From Lepeophtheirus salmonis (Eukaryota > Arthropoda > Copepoda > Siphonostomatoida > Caligidae): a stretch of DNA of 64,000 bases. Below the pieces are notes generated by a model. That model was not told where the DNA came from. It saw only the letters and a list, made by a program, of their open reading frames with translations, and did no database searches. The position numbers and the translations under genes were made by a program. The stretch spans positions 27,477,403 to 27,541,402 of the forward strand of contig NC_052138.2 in NCBI RefSeq assembly GCF_016086655.4, read 5' to 3'. Of this stretch, positions 9,685 to 22,007 are shown one piece after another (position 1 is the first letter of the stretch; the number at the start of each line of letters is the position of its first letter).

Positions 9685-9945
9685 ATGTGCTTTTGATAGA
9701 AGAATTCCATCAGCATTGTTTAGTGAGCCAATGCGTGAAGCTTATAGGTCATAGAGACGTCCAGCTACATGGAGAGCACGAATGGAAATTTGTTGACAAT
9801 GTTCAAGTGTCATTTTCTCTATTTTTACGAAAGCTACAAAACTCAGATTTGTTTTGTTTTGTAACTAATTGTGTATGCTTTAATATATATAAATGTGAAT
9901 TAATTTCAATCACTCAACCTTAATTAATTATTGAATTAGTAATTA
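9685..9945 (-). mobile_element. Tc1/mariner family F2, 5' end with transposase start
   Basis: On the minus strand, TAATTCAATAATTAATTAAGG and ATTGAAATTAATTCACAT lead into a start codon (about 9815). The frame MTLEHCQQISIRALHVAGRL then hits a stop. The better-preserved sister at 42245-42790 has MRLERDRRISICTFQVVGHL at the same place. Only the N-terminus remains here. Confidence 0.6.
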
Positions 9946-9954
9946 CATCAAACA

Positions 9955-10030
9955 TCAAGAAGATATCCAAAGAGCACAATCTACAACGTCTACAGCCGCT
10001 TGAAGCAAGAGGGCATATAAACCCAAGTTT
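9955..10030 (+). pseudogene. transposase helix-turn-helix fragment
   Basis: The frame RRYPKSTIYNVYSRLKQEGI resembles the recognition helix of a Tc1/mariner HTH, followed by a stop. It is very short, so family placement is uncertain. Confidence 0.4.
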
Positions 10031-10840
10031 CCAGAGTGTTTTCTTTGTTAAGCCCAGGACTTTTCAACTACTGACTTTAAGCCTTTCTTTGTTCTTGCTT
10101 TTTTTTTTTTTGTACAAAAGGTTGTCAATCAAGGTAATAAAATTCTTTCCTCTGAATATTCAAGGGGTTCTGTTTCCTTTTTATATTTTTAAAGATAATG
10201 TTTTTTTTCCTTAAGATAAAAGGTGTTATTTCTCGGATAGTTTAAAAAAAATCTCAACCCTATTTTTTCAAAATGATAAGGATCTTAGATCCTGTCTAAT
10301 AGCATTGCCCCTACTTAATCATCCCTCTGTCTCTTAATACGATTAAAAATGTATGTACATAACAAAATATTACATCTTTTTCATCTCTCAATATTTCATT
10401 AAGCGTTCTTTATTTTGTTTTTAATCTATTTCTCAAAGATTCTATGTATGTGTGTGTGCCTTACTTTTCGTTTTGTTTTTCACTACAACATACATCCAAC
10501 CATTTATATAAGCATAGGTAGACTTATTAAAAAAAGTTTTTTACAAACTTTTATTCAGTATTTTTTTTTTCCTTCTTCATAATATACTACAAAATAAAAC
10601 TTGTTGACTCAAAAAACTAAAATAAAAAAAAATCTTCTAAAAAACGTCTTTAATGTTTTTCAATAAATAAACTTTATGGAGAGTAGAAAAAAAAACATAT
10701 ATTTTATTATTAAAAGCATTGGAGAAAGGAATAAACACTTTTAATCTACTAAGAAATACTCTCCAGGACTCATCCCATTCATAATTAATGAACGTCTCCC
10801 TCTGAAAGATGTATAAAAAGTCCCTTATAGTTTTTACATA
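10031..10840. other. gene-free AT-rich stretch
   Basis: Homopolymer A and T tracts; no gene or clear repeat seen. Confidence 0.5.
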
Positions 10841-11070
10841 GCTTGTCTTAACCCTTATTTATTCGGTCTAAACCAGCCTTAGAACCGGTTCAATCATTCG
10901 TTGGAACCGATCCTTACGACTGTCAGCCTTTAGGATCCTCAGTAATAGAAAATAATAATTAAGTTATGTCATAAAGAATTGAAAGTTTTAAGTTTTAGAA
11001 CTAATGAACAGGACTAAACTGAACAGGGCAGCAGTTTTCGGTCCTAAGTACGTATCCCGTACACAACACA
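10841..11070 (+). repeat. GTGTTGTGTCAG element, copy D
   Basis: Starts GCTTGTCTTAACCCTTATTT and then TTCGGTCTAAACCAG. It has the family blocks GAACCGGTTC and TTAGAACTAATGAACAGGAC and ends GTCCTAAGTACG...ACACAACAC. Confidence 0.55.
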
Positions 11071-11399
11071 TCTTTTTATCATCAACATCAAAAAAATAGT
11101 ACTACTACTTACATATAATACTGTGGTTAATTGGCAGAATGTTTTTTTAAAATACTAGTTATTTTTATTTTTTTAGATAATAGTTTAACTTGAATAAACG
11201 GACGAATTAATGTTGGAGAAATCAAGGACAGTTGCTGGACAGGACGGTTACAAAATTTCCTTACCAATAGATTCCAAACCAATTTAACGAAGGGCAAGGT
11301 AACATACATTGTCAAAAAGAGCAGCCTTGTAACCTTTCTTTTCACGTCATACGATTTTTGTAAACATAGTCAGTTTTTTTGATGCGGTCGAAAAAAACA
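11071..11399. other. no recognised gene
   Basis: Probably the 5' non-coding part of the next transposase relic. No supported frame. Confidence 0.35.
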
Positions 11400-12065
11400 T
11401 AGATTGCTTGATATACACCACACAGGAGTTCTTGTTTTTGAGGTGGTAAACACTGTGGAAGTGAACAGGTCCACTGTTTTGAGGATACTGGAGTCGTTTG
11501 AGGCTGATGGCATCTATGAACCGAGGTCTGGGATTGGAGGCTAAAACAAAAAGCAATTAATGGAGCTCATGAATGCCTTAGGAGATAGTATGTCGGTAAA
11601 TCCTCAAAGCTCGATATGCAAGCTTAAAAAAATTCAAAGTTAGTTTAGAGACGATCAGAAATGCCTTAAAAGACATGGGCCACAAGAACTACGTGTACCA
11701 AAAACGCCAGCTCATAACAGCAACGACCAGGGCCACCAAATTCACTAAGGCAAAACAACTCTTATATTGTATGAAGAGCGACAACTTTGGCCCTTGGAAT
11801 TGTGACCTCCTTCCTCACAAGGTTTGAACCAGCTTGACTTTGAGATCAGGGGGGGATATTAAGACCAAGGCAAATGCTGTCTTCCACAGAAATACTATTG
11901 AGCTGAAGACCTCAATTGAGCGGGATTGGATGGTCATGTCAGATGAGTATGTCATTAGAGTGTGTTAGGCCTTCTGACCTCGTGTAGAGGCTGCAATTGA
12001 GTTTAAATGTAGATATTTTGAATTTTATAGAGCCAGGATTTGTTTTTTTCACTATTTAATAAATA
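11400..12065 (+). pseudogene. Tc1/mariner-type transposase, internally deleted
   Basis: Plus-strand frames give a helix-turn-helix segment (EVNRSTVLRILESFEADGIY), a middle piece (KRQLITAATRATKFTKAKQLL) and the C-terminal end. That end contains NQLDFEIRGGDIKTKANAVF in place of the family's NPLDF.IWGDIKTK, then VEAAIEFKCRYFEF. The N-Q-L-D block corresponds to the third catalytic Asp. The catalytic centre with the first two Asp residues is missing, and there are several stops. It is a dead, internally deleted copy. Confidence 0.65.
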
Positions 12066-12569
12066 TGAATCTTCGAAACTTAATCACGTTTGAGCTCTTG
12101 AGGGTTTTCTTAATGTTGTGTGCTATGATGCTGTATTGTATATGATTTTTTAGTTTATGATAGACGTGGATATGAGATATATGAGGATATGGAGTTTATG
12201 TATATACTTTATTCTACACGCGGAGAATCCAGAATGACTCTCATATTAATATATTATTATACACAAAATACATACGGAACATTTATACATAGGTCACCAA
12301 ACCTATAGCTATGCATATATATAACATAGTTTATGTTATTTGACAACTAAAAGGTTACAAGAAAACTACTGATTATCTTAGAAATAAGTGATTTTTTAAT
12401 TTTGTATGAAATATGGTATCCATAAGAGACCAATTAAAAAAATATCTTATATCAAAAATATTTATATGATTTACATCAGGAAACATTATTCAGAGTGCAT
12501 CCTGTATAAATGTTGGATGCTATATGCGCATGCCTGCAATATTTTATTAATACGTCTAAATTGTTATTT
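12066..12569. other. gene-free stretch
   Basis: AT-rich, with short TA runs and nothing recognised. Confidence 0.5.
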
Positions 12570-12579
12570 CTCAGATCCA

Positions 12580-12830
12580 AGGTTAATATAAATACAGAGC
12601 TATAGCAAAACACTTTTCCGACTGATGTTTGACTTCCACCACGCTTTTTCATAGTGACGTCAAAGAATATGTACTATTATTTTTAATAATATCCCTTTGA
12701 GTTGTATGTGGTGTAAATATACTGTTGTTATTCTATATGGCGTCAAAATCTGTCTGTCTTGTCCAGCAGTCGGTATGGTACATCCAATTGAAAATTCAGC
12801 AAGCCTGATTACATGAGGGCCTAAATGTGC
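12580..12830 (+). repeat. short TIR element, copy antiparallel to 20288-20464
   Basis: Shared in order with the reverse complement of 20288-20464: AGGTTAATA.AAATACA, CTGATGTTTGACTTC, ACGCTTTTT..TA.TGACGTCA, CCAGCAGT.GGTA and ACATCCAATTGAAAATTC. It carries about 70 extra bases in the middle. Confidence 0.6.
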
Positions 12831-13119
12831 CCAAACTCAAAAGAACCATATCTATCGATAAAATGCAATTTTTTTTAAAGCATAGACAGTTCCCTTTAAG
12901 ACAAAAATAAAAGCAAAACTGCAGTTGGAATGCGACTATCCCTTTTTCATCTTTATTATTATAGTCCAATTGGCTATAACAACTTTGTTTTGTATTTTTC
13001 TTTATCATTTTTAATGGGTGCAATGCAAACTTTTTTTTATTCTGATGCTTATTTAAAAAAGTTTGTATGATTACAGTTTTGCACATTGTGGATTAAAGGG
13101 TATATTATTCCACTTTCTG

Positions 13120-13345
13120 TGACAAAGTAAAGAGTTATATCTCACGATAAATGCATTGAATAAAAAAAAAAAATTAAATTATGCTTAAAGGTTAAGCGTA
13201 CAATTTAAAAAAGGGCATAAACAGTTTTGTGTTTGGTGAAGCCAGTTCTATGTTACAGGATTATAAACAGGAAGTAAACAAAGAAAAATTCGATACATTC
13301 CTAAGTAGCACAACGACTAAGGTAAAATAATGCAATAATGGTTTT
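13120..13345 (+). mobile_element. mariner family M, 5' end
   Basis: The leader AGTTATATCTCACGATAAAT, GGTTAAGCGTACAATTTAAA and GTGTTTGGTGAAGCCAGTTC is followed by a worn start of the transposase (GAAGTAAACAAAGAAAAATT, encoding EVNKEKF). The same 5' segment occurs at 14460-14740, 27080-27590, 47170-47480 and 57520-58040. Confidence 0.6.
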
Positions 13346-13399
13346 ATCCCGTGTCTCTTATTTTAAAATGACGAATACACACAACAAAAAAAAAAGACA

Positions 13400-13774
13400 A
13401 CGCATGTATAATCTCTTCTGCGACGGTTTCAGTGCCAAAAAAGCTGCTGGGATCATTAGCATATCTATCCATATTGCCTACATGATCAAAATCGATTATA
13501 GCTCTATACAATCATGAAGAACCAAAACTTCTGCAGAAGGAATCTCATGTAGTCTCCTTCAGCTCCGACATCAATCTCCCGGATTTTACAGTTTAGGGCG
13601 TTTTGTAAAATAATTATGCCACACCTCTCATCATAATTTGTATTCGCTCTGAGCTACCCTCACGACAATGTGGTACGCCATGGACATGACCTTCATCGGC
13701 AGAGGTTACCGATCTGTTCTCCGATGTGTAGAGGCTGGTATTGCTTGTGAGGGAAGTCATATTGGATAAAATTG
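13400..13774 (+). pseudogene. Tc1/mariner-type transposase, heavily deleted
   Basis: A fragment with SAKKAAG near the HTH, then SFSSDINLPDFTV (the remnant of SxDxNPLD.xVW around the third catalytic Asp). The C-terminus reads W-YAMDMTFIGRGYRSVLRC and VEAGIACEGSHIG before the stop. Several frameshifts lie between the pieces. Confidence 0.6.
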
Positions 13775-14459
13775 TTTGCTAAGTATAGCATTTAATCATA
13801 TCAGAAATTGATATTGAGGTTTATCTATCTTGATTCCATAAAAATCACGTTTTTCGTAACTTAGTTATGCTACTGTAAGTTTTGAGTTCCCTCAGTGTAT
13901 CGATTTATCTTCTCCTGGAATAATCACAACTTTCATACTGAACGGTACCAAGGAATTAAATTCTCAGATACCTTCAATTTTGAAAAGAGATGTTTGGTTT
14001 TTTTTTTTTTTAAGATTAATATTATGCATCAATAATTAACAATATTAGGGCCACATCTGTCAAAATGTGATAGTAACCCAAGTGAAAATGACCAATTTTG
14101 CCACAAAAATGCAATTTCTTCATCTATATAGAGCTGATATCAAGACAAAATTGTCAAAAAAGACCATATATTTCCAAATTGTGTTTCATTTATGCATTCC
14201 AGCAGAAAAAAAACACCCTCCATAGTCAACAAAATACAACGACATAGCTCAATGGACATTGCACATGGTAAAACTATTCAATTGAACTCAATGTGCGCAG
14301 TTTCAATTCAATAGAGAAGGAAGTATACTTTATGTATATGAAGTTAAAATATAATTCCTAGGTTAGATGAAGTAAATGTTATCCTATAATATTTACTTGT
14401 ACCTAGAGTTGAGTAGTTTGTAATGAAAAAAACTGAAGGACTCTTGGCAAAGAGTGGAC
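13775..14459. other. no recognised gene
   Basis: AT-rich sequence with scattered homopolymers; nothing supported. Confidence 0.4.
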
Positions 14460-14740
14460 ACTGAAGGGAAAGTTTGGGCCCAAATTTTTTTTGGTCGCCT
14501 TCTCCGACTTTTCACCTTGGTTGTAATGATATTGAAGAATGTATCGATTTTATTATTTTTTTACTTCCGTTTTGGAACGCTGTAACAGACAATTGGCTTC
14601 TCCAAATACAAAACTGTAAATCAACTTTTTTTAAGTGTACGCTTAACTTTTAACTATACGTAAAGCTTTTTTTGATGCAATGTATTAATTGCGAGATATA
14701 GCTCATTAAAGCCATCTAGCGAAATACGCTAAAAACTATG
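14460..14740 (-). mobile_element. mariner family M, 5' end
   Basis: The minus strand carries the same 5' leader (GAGCTATATCTCGCAATTAA, TTAAGCGTACACTTAAAAAA, GGAGAAGCCAATTGTCTGTT). The transposase start is then near 14567, followed by frameshifts. The catalytic part is absent. Confidence 0.6.
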
Positions 14741-15595
14741 TATCATCTCCTTGGGCTCTTTTTACGTTTAATCAGTGCAACTCCATCTGACCAATTAGAG
14801 GAACATTAAAAAAAATGAGTTTCCCAAAAATGGTAATTTTTTTACTTCCCTTGAAAGAAACCCCCCATATACATAGAGTCCTTTTTACGTAGAGAAGAGG
14901 TTTAGAAATACTATGATTCATTATCACATCTTTTTTATCAAGTATATGTACACAGATCTGCTGATTTAACGTTTGTCTTTAAAACAAGTAAGCATTTTGA
15001 TACATCCGAATCCGCTCTATTTTATTGGATTCCTGAAATGAATGAATTTTGTATGTATGTAAATATTGATGGATTTGCTTCTTCAATTTTTGAAGAGGCT
15101 TTTCATGGAAATCTATTGGAATATATACATATGTACGTGTACTTGAAAGTGAAGGGACTTAACAAATAAAAAAATAAATAGGAAATTGAAATAATTCAAC
15201 CCATCTATAAAATGAAAGAAACTATTTTGATCTGATCAAAAAAAAAAAAAAGTTATTTCGTTTATTTTCTACTTCTTATTATTCTTATCAGTTGAACTGG
15301 CTATCCCTCACTCCCCCTTTCAAAGAGAACGACATTTATATTATATAAATGGAAACATTGAAGAACAGAAAAGCAAAAGGAAATCTTTTTTTATTTTCCC
15401 TTCTTTGAATGCCCTTTGAATCAGAGTCTTAATTGATAAATTACACGTTAGGAATACATGGGAGGGGAGATAAACACACACACACAAAGAGAGAAAAATG
15501 AGCCTTCATCAGACTTTTTATACTAATGAGGGTCATTGATCGAGTTGTAACCCCTAAGCACTGCTCATATGTATAAAACATATCGAAAAAACCAT
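14741..15595. other. gene-free stretch
   Basis: No supported frame. A CA repeat (15474-15486) and A/T tracts are present. Confidence 0.45.
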
Positions 15596-15599
15596 GACA

Positions 15600-15740
15600 A
15601 TTTGAAGAAAGCAGTTTCCAGATCAGCTGCGAGCAGAGGAAGGAAATATACACAAACCCTACTCCGTATCTAGGAAAAAACGTACTCAGAAATTACTCTG
15701 ATGTCGATACTTAATTGGACTCTGAGAATCGACATTTGAC
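15600..15740 (+). repeat. dispersed repeat R1
   Basis: Carries TTTGAAGAAAGCAGTTTCCA, GATCAGCTGCGAGCAG, GGAAGGAAATATACACAAA, CCCTACTCCGTATCTAGGAAA and ATTACTCTGATGTCGATAC. The same word order appears at 46941, 55530, 58105 (minus) and 58485. Confidence 0.55.
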
Positions 15741-17385
15741 CGCATTTTGGTTACAGGTAGAGTGGGAAATTTGCTAAATCGCATTTTTCTACGAGGTCAT
15801 CGTTAGCACATCGCGATCAAATGATTACTTTGTGAATATAAATACTTCAAATTCATTTTTTGTTACTTTGCATATTATAATTTGGATTAACATTTTTTTA
15901 AACAGTAAAAAGTATAGAAAAAGTTTTGGGAAAATTTGATGATTCGCCTATAGCGCGCATCCCTATTGGTACATTTTCAGATAGGAAAGATATAATTATT
16001 CTTATTTTATTTTCTCTGTTTTTGCTCTATAGGGTTGCTTTAGAAGAAAAAAAAAAACTTTATTAATGTTTTTTATAGCTTAGAGTAACGTCTATCAAAA
16101 TGAATTAATGTAAAGTAATGATTAATCCTTATTCGTGGAATAAATTTTCTTTGTTTTTACCGTAGAAAAATATATAAAAAAGAGAATATGGCCCTAAATA
16201 TAGTTAAGTTCGTTTTATTAGAGGAAGGGAAAATAGGTGCTTATGTGATTTTTGGTGGAAAAGTCGCTTAAGTCAGTGTTTTTAGGCCAGATAAATAGAA
16301 CAATTGCATAAGAGGACATGAAGATCACGGTTTCACAGTCTGGGAGTGGTTTGATGGATTTTTCTCTATACTGGTTCAAGTATGGCGTAATGACCAGCAT
16401 TCTTTCTCTTGTTATTATTTACAGCAAGACTCATAAGGACAGGATCTTTTTCTTCTGCGGAAGGGAACTAGAGACCACCAAACATTTTTTATCATTTAAA
16501 ACAAGTATTATTTGTGAAACTTAAATGATTTTGTAGATTAAATAGTTTCTGTTTGATTTATAGCGGTCCACAATGGGAATTAATTAACTTTATGATAATG
16601 AAATTGGAGAGTATTTATTTAAACTTAGATGATCCAAAACATATTTTGTAACAATGAAGGATATGACCTTGTTAAATTGTAATAATGATATTAATTAATT
16701 AAAATATCTGTGGTTCTACTAGAACAAAAAAAAGTTTTGTCTCCTTTCAAACTTTGATCAAGATGTACTACCTAAAAATGACATCATAAACAACTTTTCT
16801 GTACGACCCCTAATCAAAATTAAAAAAAAAAAAAATGAAAATCAAACTGGTCTAATGGCCATGGCTTTGTGGATGTACCCGACATTGTCACGAGTTATTG
16901 TCATCTGTTATTGTTCAAATCCTCAACTTGAAAAAACGTCTCATAATACACAGTTATTATATATTTAATTGTAGTATCTGTTTGTAGTATTGGTTTGACG
17001 GATATACAAGGACTTTTTGAATCCGAGGTGTTTGGATTAGCATTTTATTCTTGTAGTAAATAAATGGTGAATTTTATTTTAAAAAAATTATTGAAATGAA
17101 AAAAGCATACTATTGGTAAGCCCATGTTGATTGAATCCGGACAAAATTGAATATTTTAGTAGTACATATATAAAAATTGAAATGACTAAACATTATTTTA
17201 AAAAAAACATATCTGATGTCATCCATTAAGCACCCAACAACATTTATCTTTATTCAAGTGGAGTCAACAGTTCCATCTTAGTGGCTATTTATATAGTAAA
17301 TATCCCGGTAGGAGGGGGTTTGAAATTGTCAACCAAAATAATAACTAGAATGTACGCTCGGTAGACAACTAAAACTCTCCCTAAA
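15741..17385. other. mostly gene-free stretch
   Basis: AT-rich. Apart from the weak exon candidate at 16425-16524, nothing is recognised. Confidence 0.4.
16425..16524 (+). other. weak candidate exon
   Basis: TTTCTCTTGTTATTATTTACAG (ending 16424, split here as TTTCTCTTG-TTATTATTTACAG) is a good 3' splice-site shape. The following frame reads KTHKDRIFFFCGRELETTKHF and runs to a stop at 16522-16524. No homology is recognised, and chance is a serious alternative. Confidence 0.15.
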
Positions 17386-17389
17386 ATCA

Positions 17390-17620
17390 AAATAAATTAT
17401 AAATCGCAATTTTTTCCAAATTCATGGTCATTTTTTTACATTTTGTGTTACCTTGAACTTTGTTGGTCAATTTGCTGGTCTCTTACTATAGCCAACTATA
17501 ATCTTCATATCAATGTTTTATCAAGATCGATCCGTAACTTTTGCCGTAATCCTGGTGTCTAACAAACAAATAAACAGAGGCAAAAATATAACATCAATTC
17601 AACTTCATGGTGGGAAAAAT
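17390..17620 (-). repeat. dispersed repeat, inverted partner of 21770-21995
   Basis: On the minus strand: GGCAAAAGTTACGGATCGAT, ATGAAGATTATAGTTGGC, TTCAAGGTAACACAAAATGT. The plus strand at 21815-21940 has GGCAAAAGTTACGGATAGAT, ACGAAGATTATATATGG and GCTAACACAAAACGTAAAAA. The two are diverged copies. Confidence 0.6.
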
Positions 17621-18489
17621 GCCAAAAACTTGAGGATAAACATGGGGTCTTATTGTGATCAACTTATTTTCTCTATGTTTCTATATATAAATCAGCTATT
17701 CTGTAATTAGCAGTCGATAATTTCACAGGTAACAATACTTAGTTTCGTTTCAACCTAATCAAGCTTTAAAAACTAATAAATATAATCAAAGTAGAAAAAA
17801 AAATTGACTGTAGAATAACGAAGTGAGATATTTTTACTTCGAAACTACTTCATTGACCGCAATTCATATGCATAAATGATGAAAAAAACAACCTAGAGCT
17901 CATCAGGAAGAAACTAAAACACAACGTTTTTCTCTATTCTTTCCGACGAACAAATGCTATTGTTTGCTTCCTTCTATATAAAAAGCAAATAAAAATACCT
18001 GGCCATTTCCTATGGCCATTCCTATCAAAATACAAAAACAATAACGTTCAACTATCTTCATCTACTACAGGTTTAAAAATGGTAGGGATGTATAAGGACG
18101 TACAAAATTTGACGTCCATTATGTAGATACCAAGAATCAATATATTCCAGAATAATGAATATTGATCCTAAATTTAAAATAATGACAAACTAAAAAGAGC
18201 TAAAGTTTTACTAATCCATTCTTTTCGTAAAATGAAATATCTTAAATCTAATTGAGTTAGAAAATGGGTTATATTCAAGAGCTTTCCTTATAAGACGTTT
18301 GAAAGAGATCTTCCCACAACAAGAGCTTGAAAAGGCAACAGAGTTCTTATTTAGTTCTAAAATATAGTTTTGATTCGAATGACTTTTGGGTAAAAGAAAA
18401 GAGGATCAAATCAAAGTTGAAGAACACTTAAAAAGACCCCATTATTCAGTCTAAATCAACTATCTGATCATCACACGCCTAGAGAATTA
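17621..18489. other. gene-free stretch
   Basis: Nothing supported; AT-rich. Confidence 0.45.
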
Positions 18490-19245
18490 TATACAGTGTT
18501 AAATTTTAATATCAAAGAAGATCCGATGGTTTTGCTCAGACAAGATCAGTCAAGACGTGGAGTAAATCATTTACAATATGAGCTTCTTTGTCGTAAGTTT
18601 TTACGTAGATTTTTAAGTGATCAGAAAGAATTTGTTATTTCTCTTGGAAATTTGTGTGCAACTAACAGAGAAATAAAATCATATTACATCATATTTAGGG
18701 ATACCATGGTAAAGAAAATCTACTTTGGAATTCAAATGTTTGGTCAATTATTCAAGAGGAAATAAAAGATTGCCTCTGGTAATTGCACTTTTTAATATGG
18801 GGAAGATATATCTAAATTTATATCCTTAACATGGACTCTATGATTTCCATTATTTTATTCACATATCCAACAATTGTCCTTCCAGAGCGTGATGTATCTT
18901 TAACATAAAAATTACGGAAGTTGAATCGACAAAACCAAAATTGCGTGTGGCTGGTTGTTACAGTATCAGGACATATTCATATTTTCAGCCTCCTGGCGTG
19001 TACTTTCGCCTTGTTCCAAGAAAAACTGTAAAATATGCTATTTTTTCTCTTTACTAGTCTCCATATTTGATGCACGCTCGGACAAATATCACAAAACTGT
19101 CTACACAGTGTTTGTAGTCGGAAATCTTATCTTTCTAATGGGATATAGTGAAACCAATTTGCATTTATACAACGTTAGATACAGATTACTAAAGACATCT
19201 ATTCGAAAATTAATGAATTTCTTTTTACAATATGTATTATAGATA
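18490..19245 (+). other. cluster of unrecognised plus-strand frames
   Basis: Frames of 89 and 95 codons (18496-18765 and 18955-19242) follow each other on the plus strand. Between them an open stretch in another frame reads ITEVESTKPKLRVAGCYSIR. This could be a decayed protein gene or mobile element. No domain is recognised. Confidence 0.2.
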
Positions 19246-20287
19246 CGTAGAAAAATGATATGTTTTTGGTAAAAAAAAAAATTAATTTTATATATCCTTG
19301 CATGACTGAACAATGGTAGAGATTCCGAAGCTAATTTATTACCAAACTAGTGTATATCAAGTTTAATAAAATGTAATTTTTATTAGCAGGTTCTGCTCCT
19401 CCAATTGTATCAACTTGGCCCTTAAAATTTGTGTAGGAAGTTACAACAACAAACTTTTTGAGTGGTTGTATCTCTGCATAAATTCATTCTCCGATACAAG
19501 TATTTCTAAGAACGGTGCATATCATAGTCACCAAACCTCGACAATTATCTATAAATTACATTCTGAATGTACAAAAATTACGATCGTGGAATTTTCTCTA
19601 TGAAGGCAAAACCTCTTGATTTGGAGAGGGAGAGTTGTTGCAATTTGAAAATTATAATATGCAAAGTTCTTAGAAATAAATTAAGTGCTCACAAATTATA
19701 AATGTGACAACCCACCTGAAGACTCATGATTCTTCTTGCACTAGAAAGTCATTTCAATTTTTTTATTCAATATAAAGTACTCTCTATCATATAGTATTCA
19801 AACACTTGGACTTGTAAGGAACGACTTGAAATTCGATTTGAAATAGAAGTTTCCCACTTTATATATGAATAAGTTATAATTTATAATAAATAACTATATA
19901 TCTATTCCACAAAAAGAAAATCACTTTTGTTCAAACCTCTATATCCTCTTAATTAATTGTTGTTTGATTGCCAAACTCTGAGATTCTTAGATATGTACTC
20001 TTCTATATTTATGACGTCATTCACTCTAATTCTCAAATAACACATACAAATATTTAATCTACTTCAAACATATTTATGTACACTTGGATATGATCCAAAG
20101 TCTTTTAAAAACCCAAAGAATCAAAGTATTTAATCATGTTATGACTCTTATTGGTGCATTTTTGTATACTAAAAACTGTTTTCATTGAATACTTTTTAGT
20201 AATAACTTTCAATTCCTCCTGAGAGAGATATATATATATATATATATTTAAAAGTAATTTTCTGCAACCTATCTCAGGACTCTTCTC
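19246..20287. other. gene-free stretch with TA microsatellite
   Basis: TA run at 20228-20248; no gene recognised. Confidence 0.45.
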
Positions 20288-20464
20288 CCAAGGTTAATAG
20301 AAATATAACATTAGACCATCCTGTAATAGGACTTGCTAGAATTTTCAATTGGATGTATAGTACCAACTGCTGGGCAAGAAAACTATGACGTCATTATTAA
20401 AAAGCGTCGTAGAAGTCAAACATCAGTTGTTATGGTATAACTTTGTATTTCTATTAACTTTGTC
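20288..20464. repeat. short TIR element (MITE-like), 177 bp
   Basis: The left end CAAGGTTAATAGAAATAT and the right end, reverse-complemented (CAAAGTTAATAGAAATACAA), form terminal inverted repeats. An antiparallel relative sits at 12580-12830. Confidence 0.6.
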
Positions 20465-21474
20465 TTCTATAAGATTTGAAATTCTAAAAATTCATAAGAT
20501 ATGGCTGTTGAAAAATAATGTCCAACTATTGCATATGGGTCATATCACGAGAAATTATTAGAATAAAACTGATTTGACTCAAATTTGGTATGTCGAATCA
20601 TGGATACTGGATAGTAGTCCTGCTCAAATATGAAATATTAGATCCTTAACTATATCTAACTCGGAGTTCCGAGTTCTTACATTTGAAAAAATTAGTATTT
20701 TGATGAATTAGTGATACCGGCTCAACTCAAAACATTAGAGTTTATTATCGTGTCGTAAGAAAAACAAGGACAAAAGATTGCAACCTTGCTTTAATGATGC
20801 TTAGTACATGTCCAACATTGCTTTGGTTTATGATATCGGGTCGTACAAAAGTTTAGAAACTAAAATGACCGAATTATACAATGTTTTATAACTTTGTGGA
20901 AAATAATTAAATTATTTTGTTTATGCTGGTTTATTGAGCTTTTAAAATTGCCTCAAAACTTTTGCACGGCTCTGTATGTTCGATGAAACCTTGTTTATTT
21001 TTTTTAAATAAATAAATGAAGTTATAATTTTCATAAATCAATTTATTCGGGGATGTTCATTTTGTGACTGTAGGTTTAGGGATGTTTGCGACAAAAATAC
21101 CTGTTGTAATTTTCTCGAATCTCCTCTACTTATTTTTAAAGTTTATAAAATTAGGAGGTTTTTGAAAATGATGACATCATTGAATACTAATCTGAGAAAC
21201 ATAATTTTTTCACAAAGGAGCAATTATTTGCTTCTTTTTGTTTGTGGAAAAAAAGAACAAATTAATTTGGGAAGTAAAAAAAAGCGGGTGAATGAAACCC
21301 CCACCCCTCTTTCTTAATATATTTTCCATGTTTTATGAGGAAGTAGGGATTCTTGAAGACAGTAGCTCTTGATTAAGACAAACAACAAAGAGAAATGGCG
21401 CCTTTTTGAAGGAAATTGCAGAAACCTGCAAATTATTATTATAGTCATTTAATACATCGTATGAATATATAAGA
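20465..21474. other. gene-free stretch
   Basis: Nothing supported. Confidence 0.45.
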
Positions 21475-21665
21475 TGTTATTAAACTCGGGGAAAAGAAAT
21501 TTCACCCTCTTTCCCGAATAAATTTATGAGATAGATAAAATACATTAAATATATTTCTCCCTACCATGGACTACCCCTTATGGTAAACGCCTTTCACGCC
21601 GTTACATTCATTGTTTCACACAACCTCCCATACCAAAAGATGCAGAAAAAAGGTTTCCAAAATCA
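21475..21665 (+). repeat. direct repeat, first copy
   Basis: TTATTAAACTCGGGGAAAAG, TTTCCCGAATAAATTTATGAG and ACCATGGACTACCCC recur in the same order at 22008-22215, 533 bases downstream, with about 80% similarity. Confidence 0.6.
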
Positions 21666-21769
21666 GTGGGCAGTTAGTCCATTATGGGTTGATTCTTCTC
21701 AAACATAGAATCATTCTTACATGGTGTTCACAGTTTAAGAAGAGCGAATGTGAAGTTGAACGGAGGTTA

Positions 21770-21995
21770 TTTTTTTGGTCCTGTTTGCTTGTTTGTTGGG
21801 TAGCTGGATTTTGGCAAAAGTTACGGATAGATTTTTATCAAACTTGGCACGAAGATTATATATGGTCACAGTATGGGATCATTAAATTTTGGAAACTCAA
21901 GGTCATAGGTCAAGCTAACACAAAACGTAAAAAAATGCAATATTGACCATAACCCTGGAACTCAGTGTTATTTTAGACGGATGTTTTGCACTCTA
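21770..21995 (+). repeat. dispersed repeat, partner of 17390-17620
   Basis: See the partner copy. The run GGCAAAAGTTACGGATAGAT and the end AACACAAAACGTAAAAAAATG are its clearest words. Confidence 0.6.
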
Positions 21996-22007
21996 CAGTG
22001 TGCCAAT

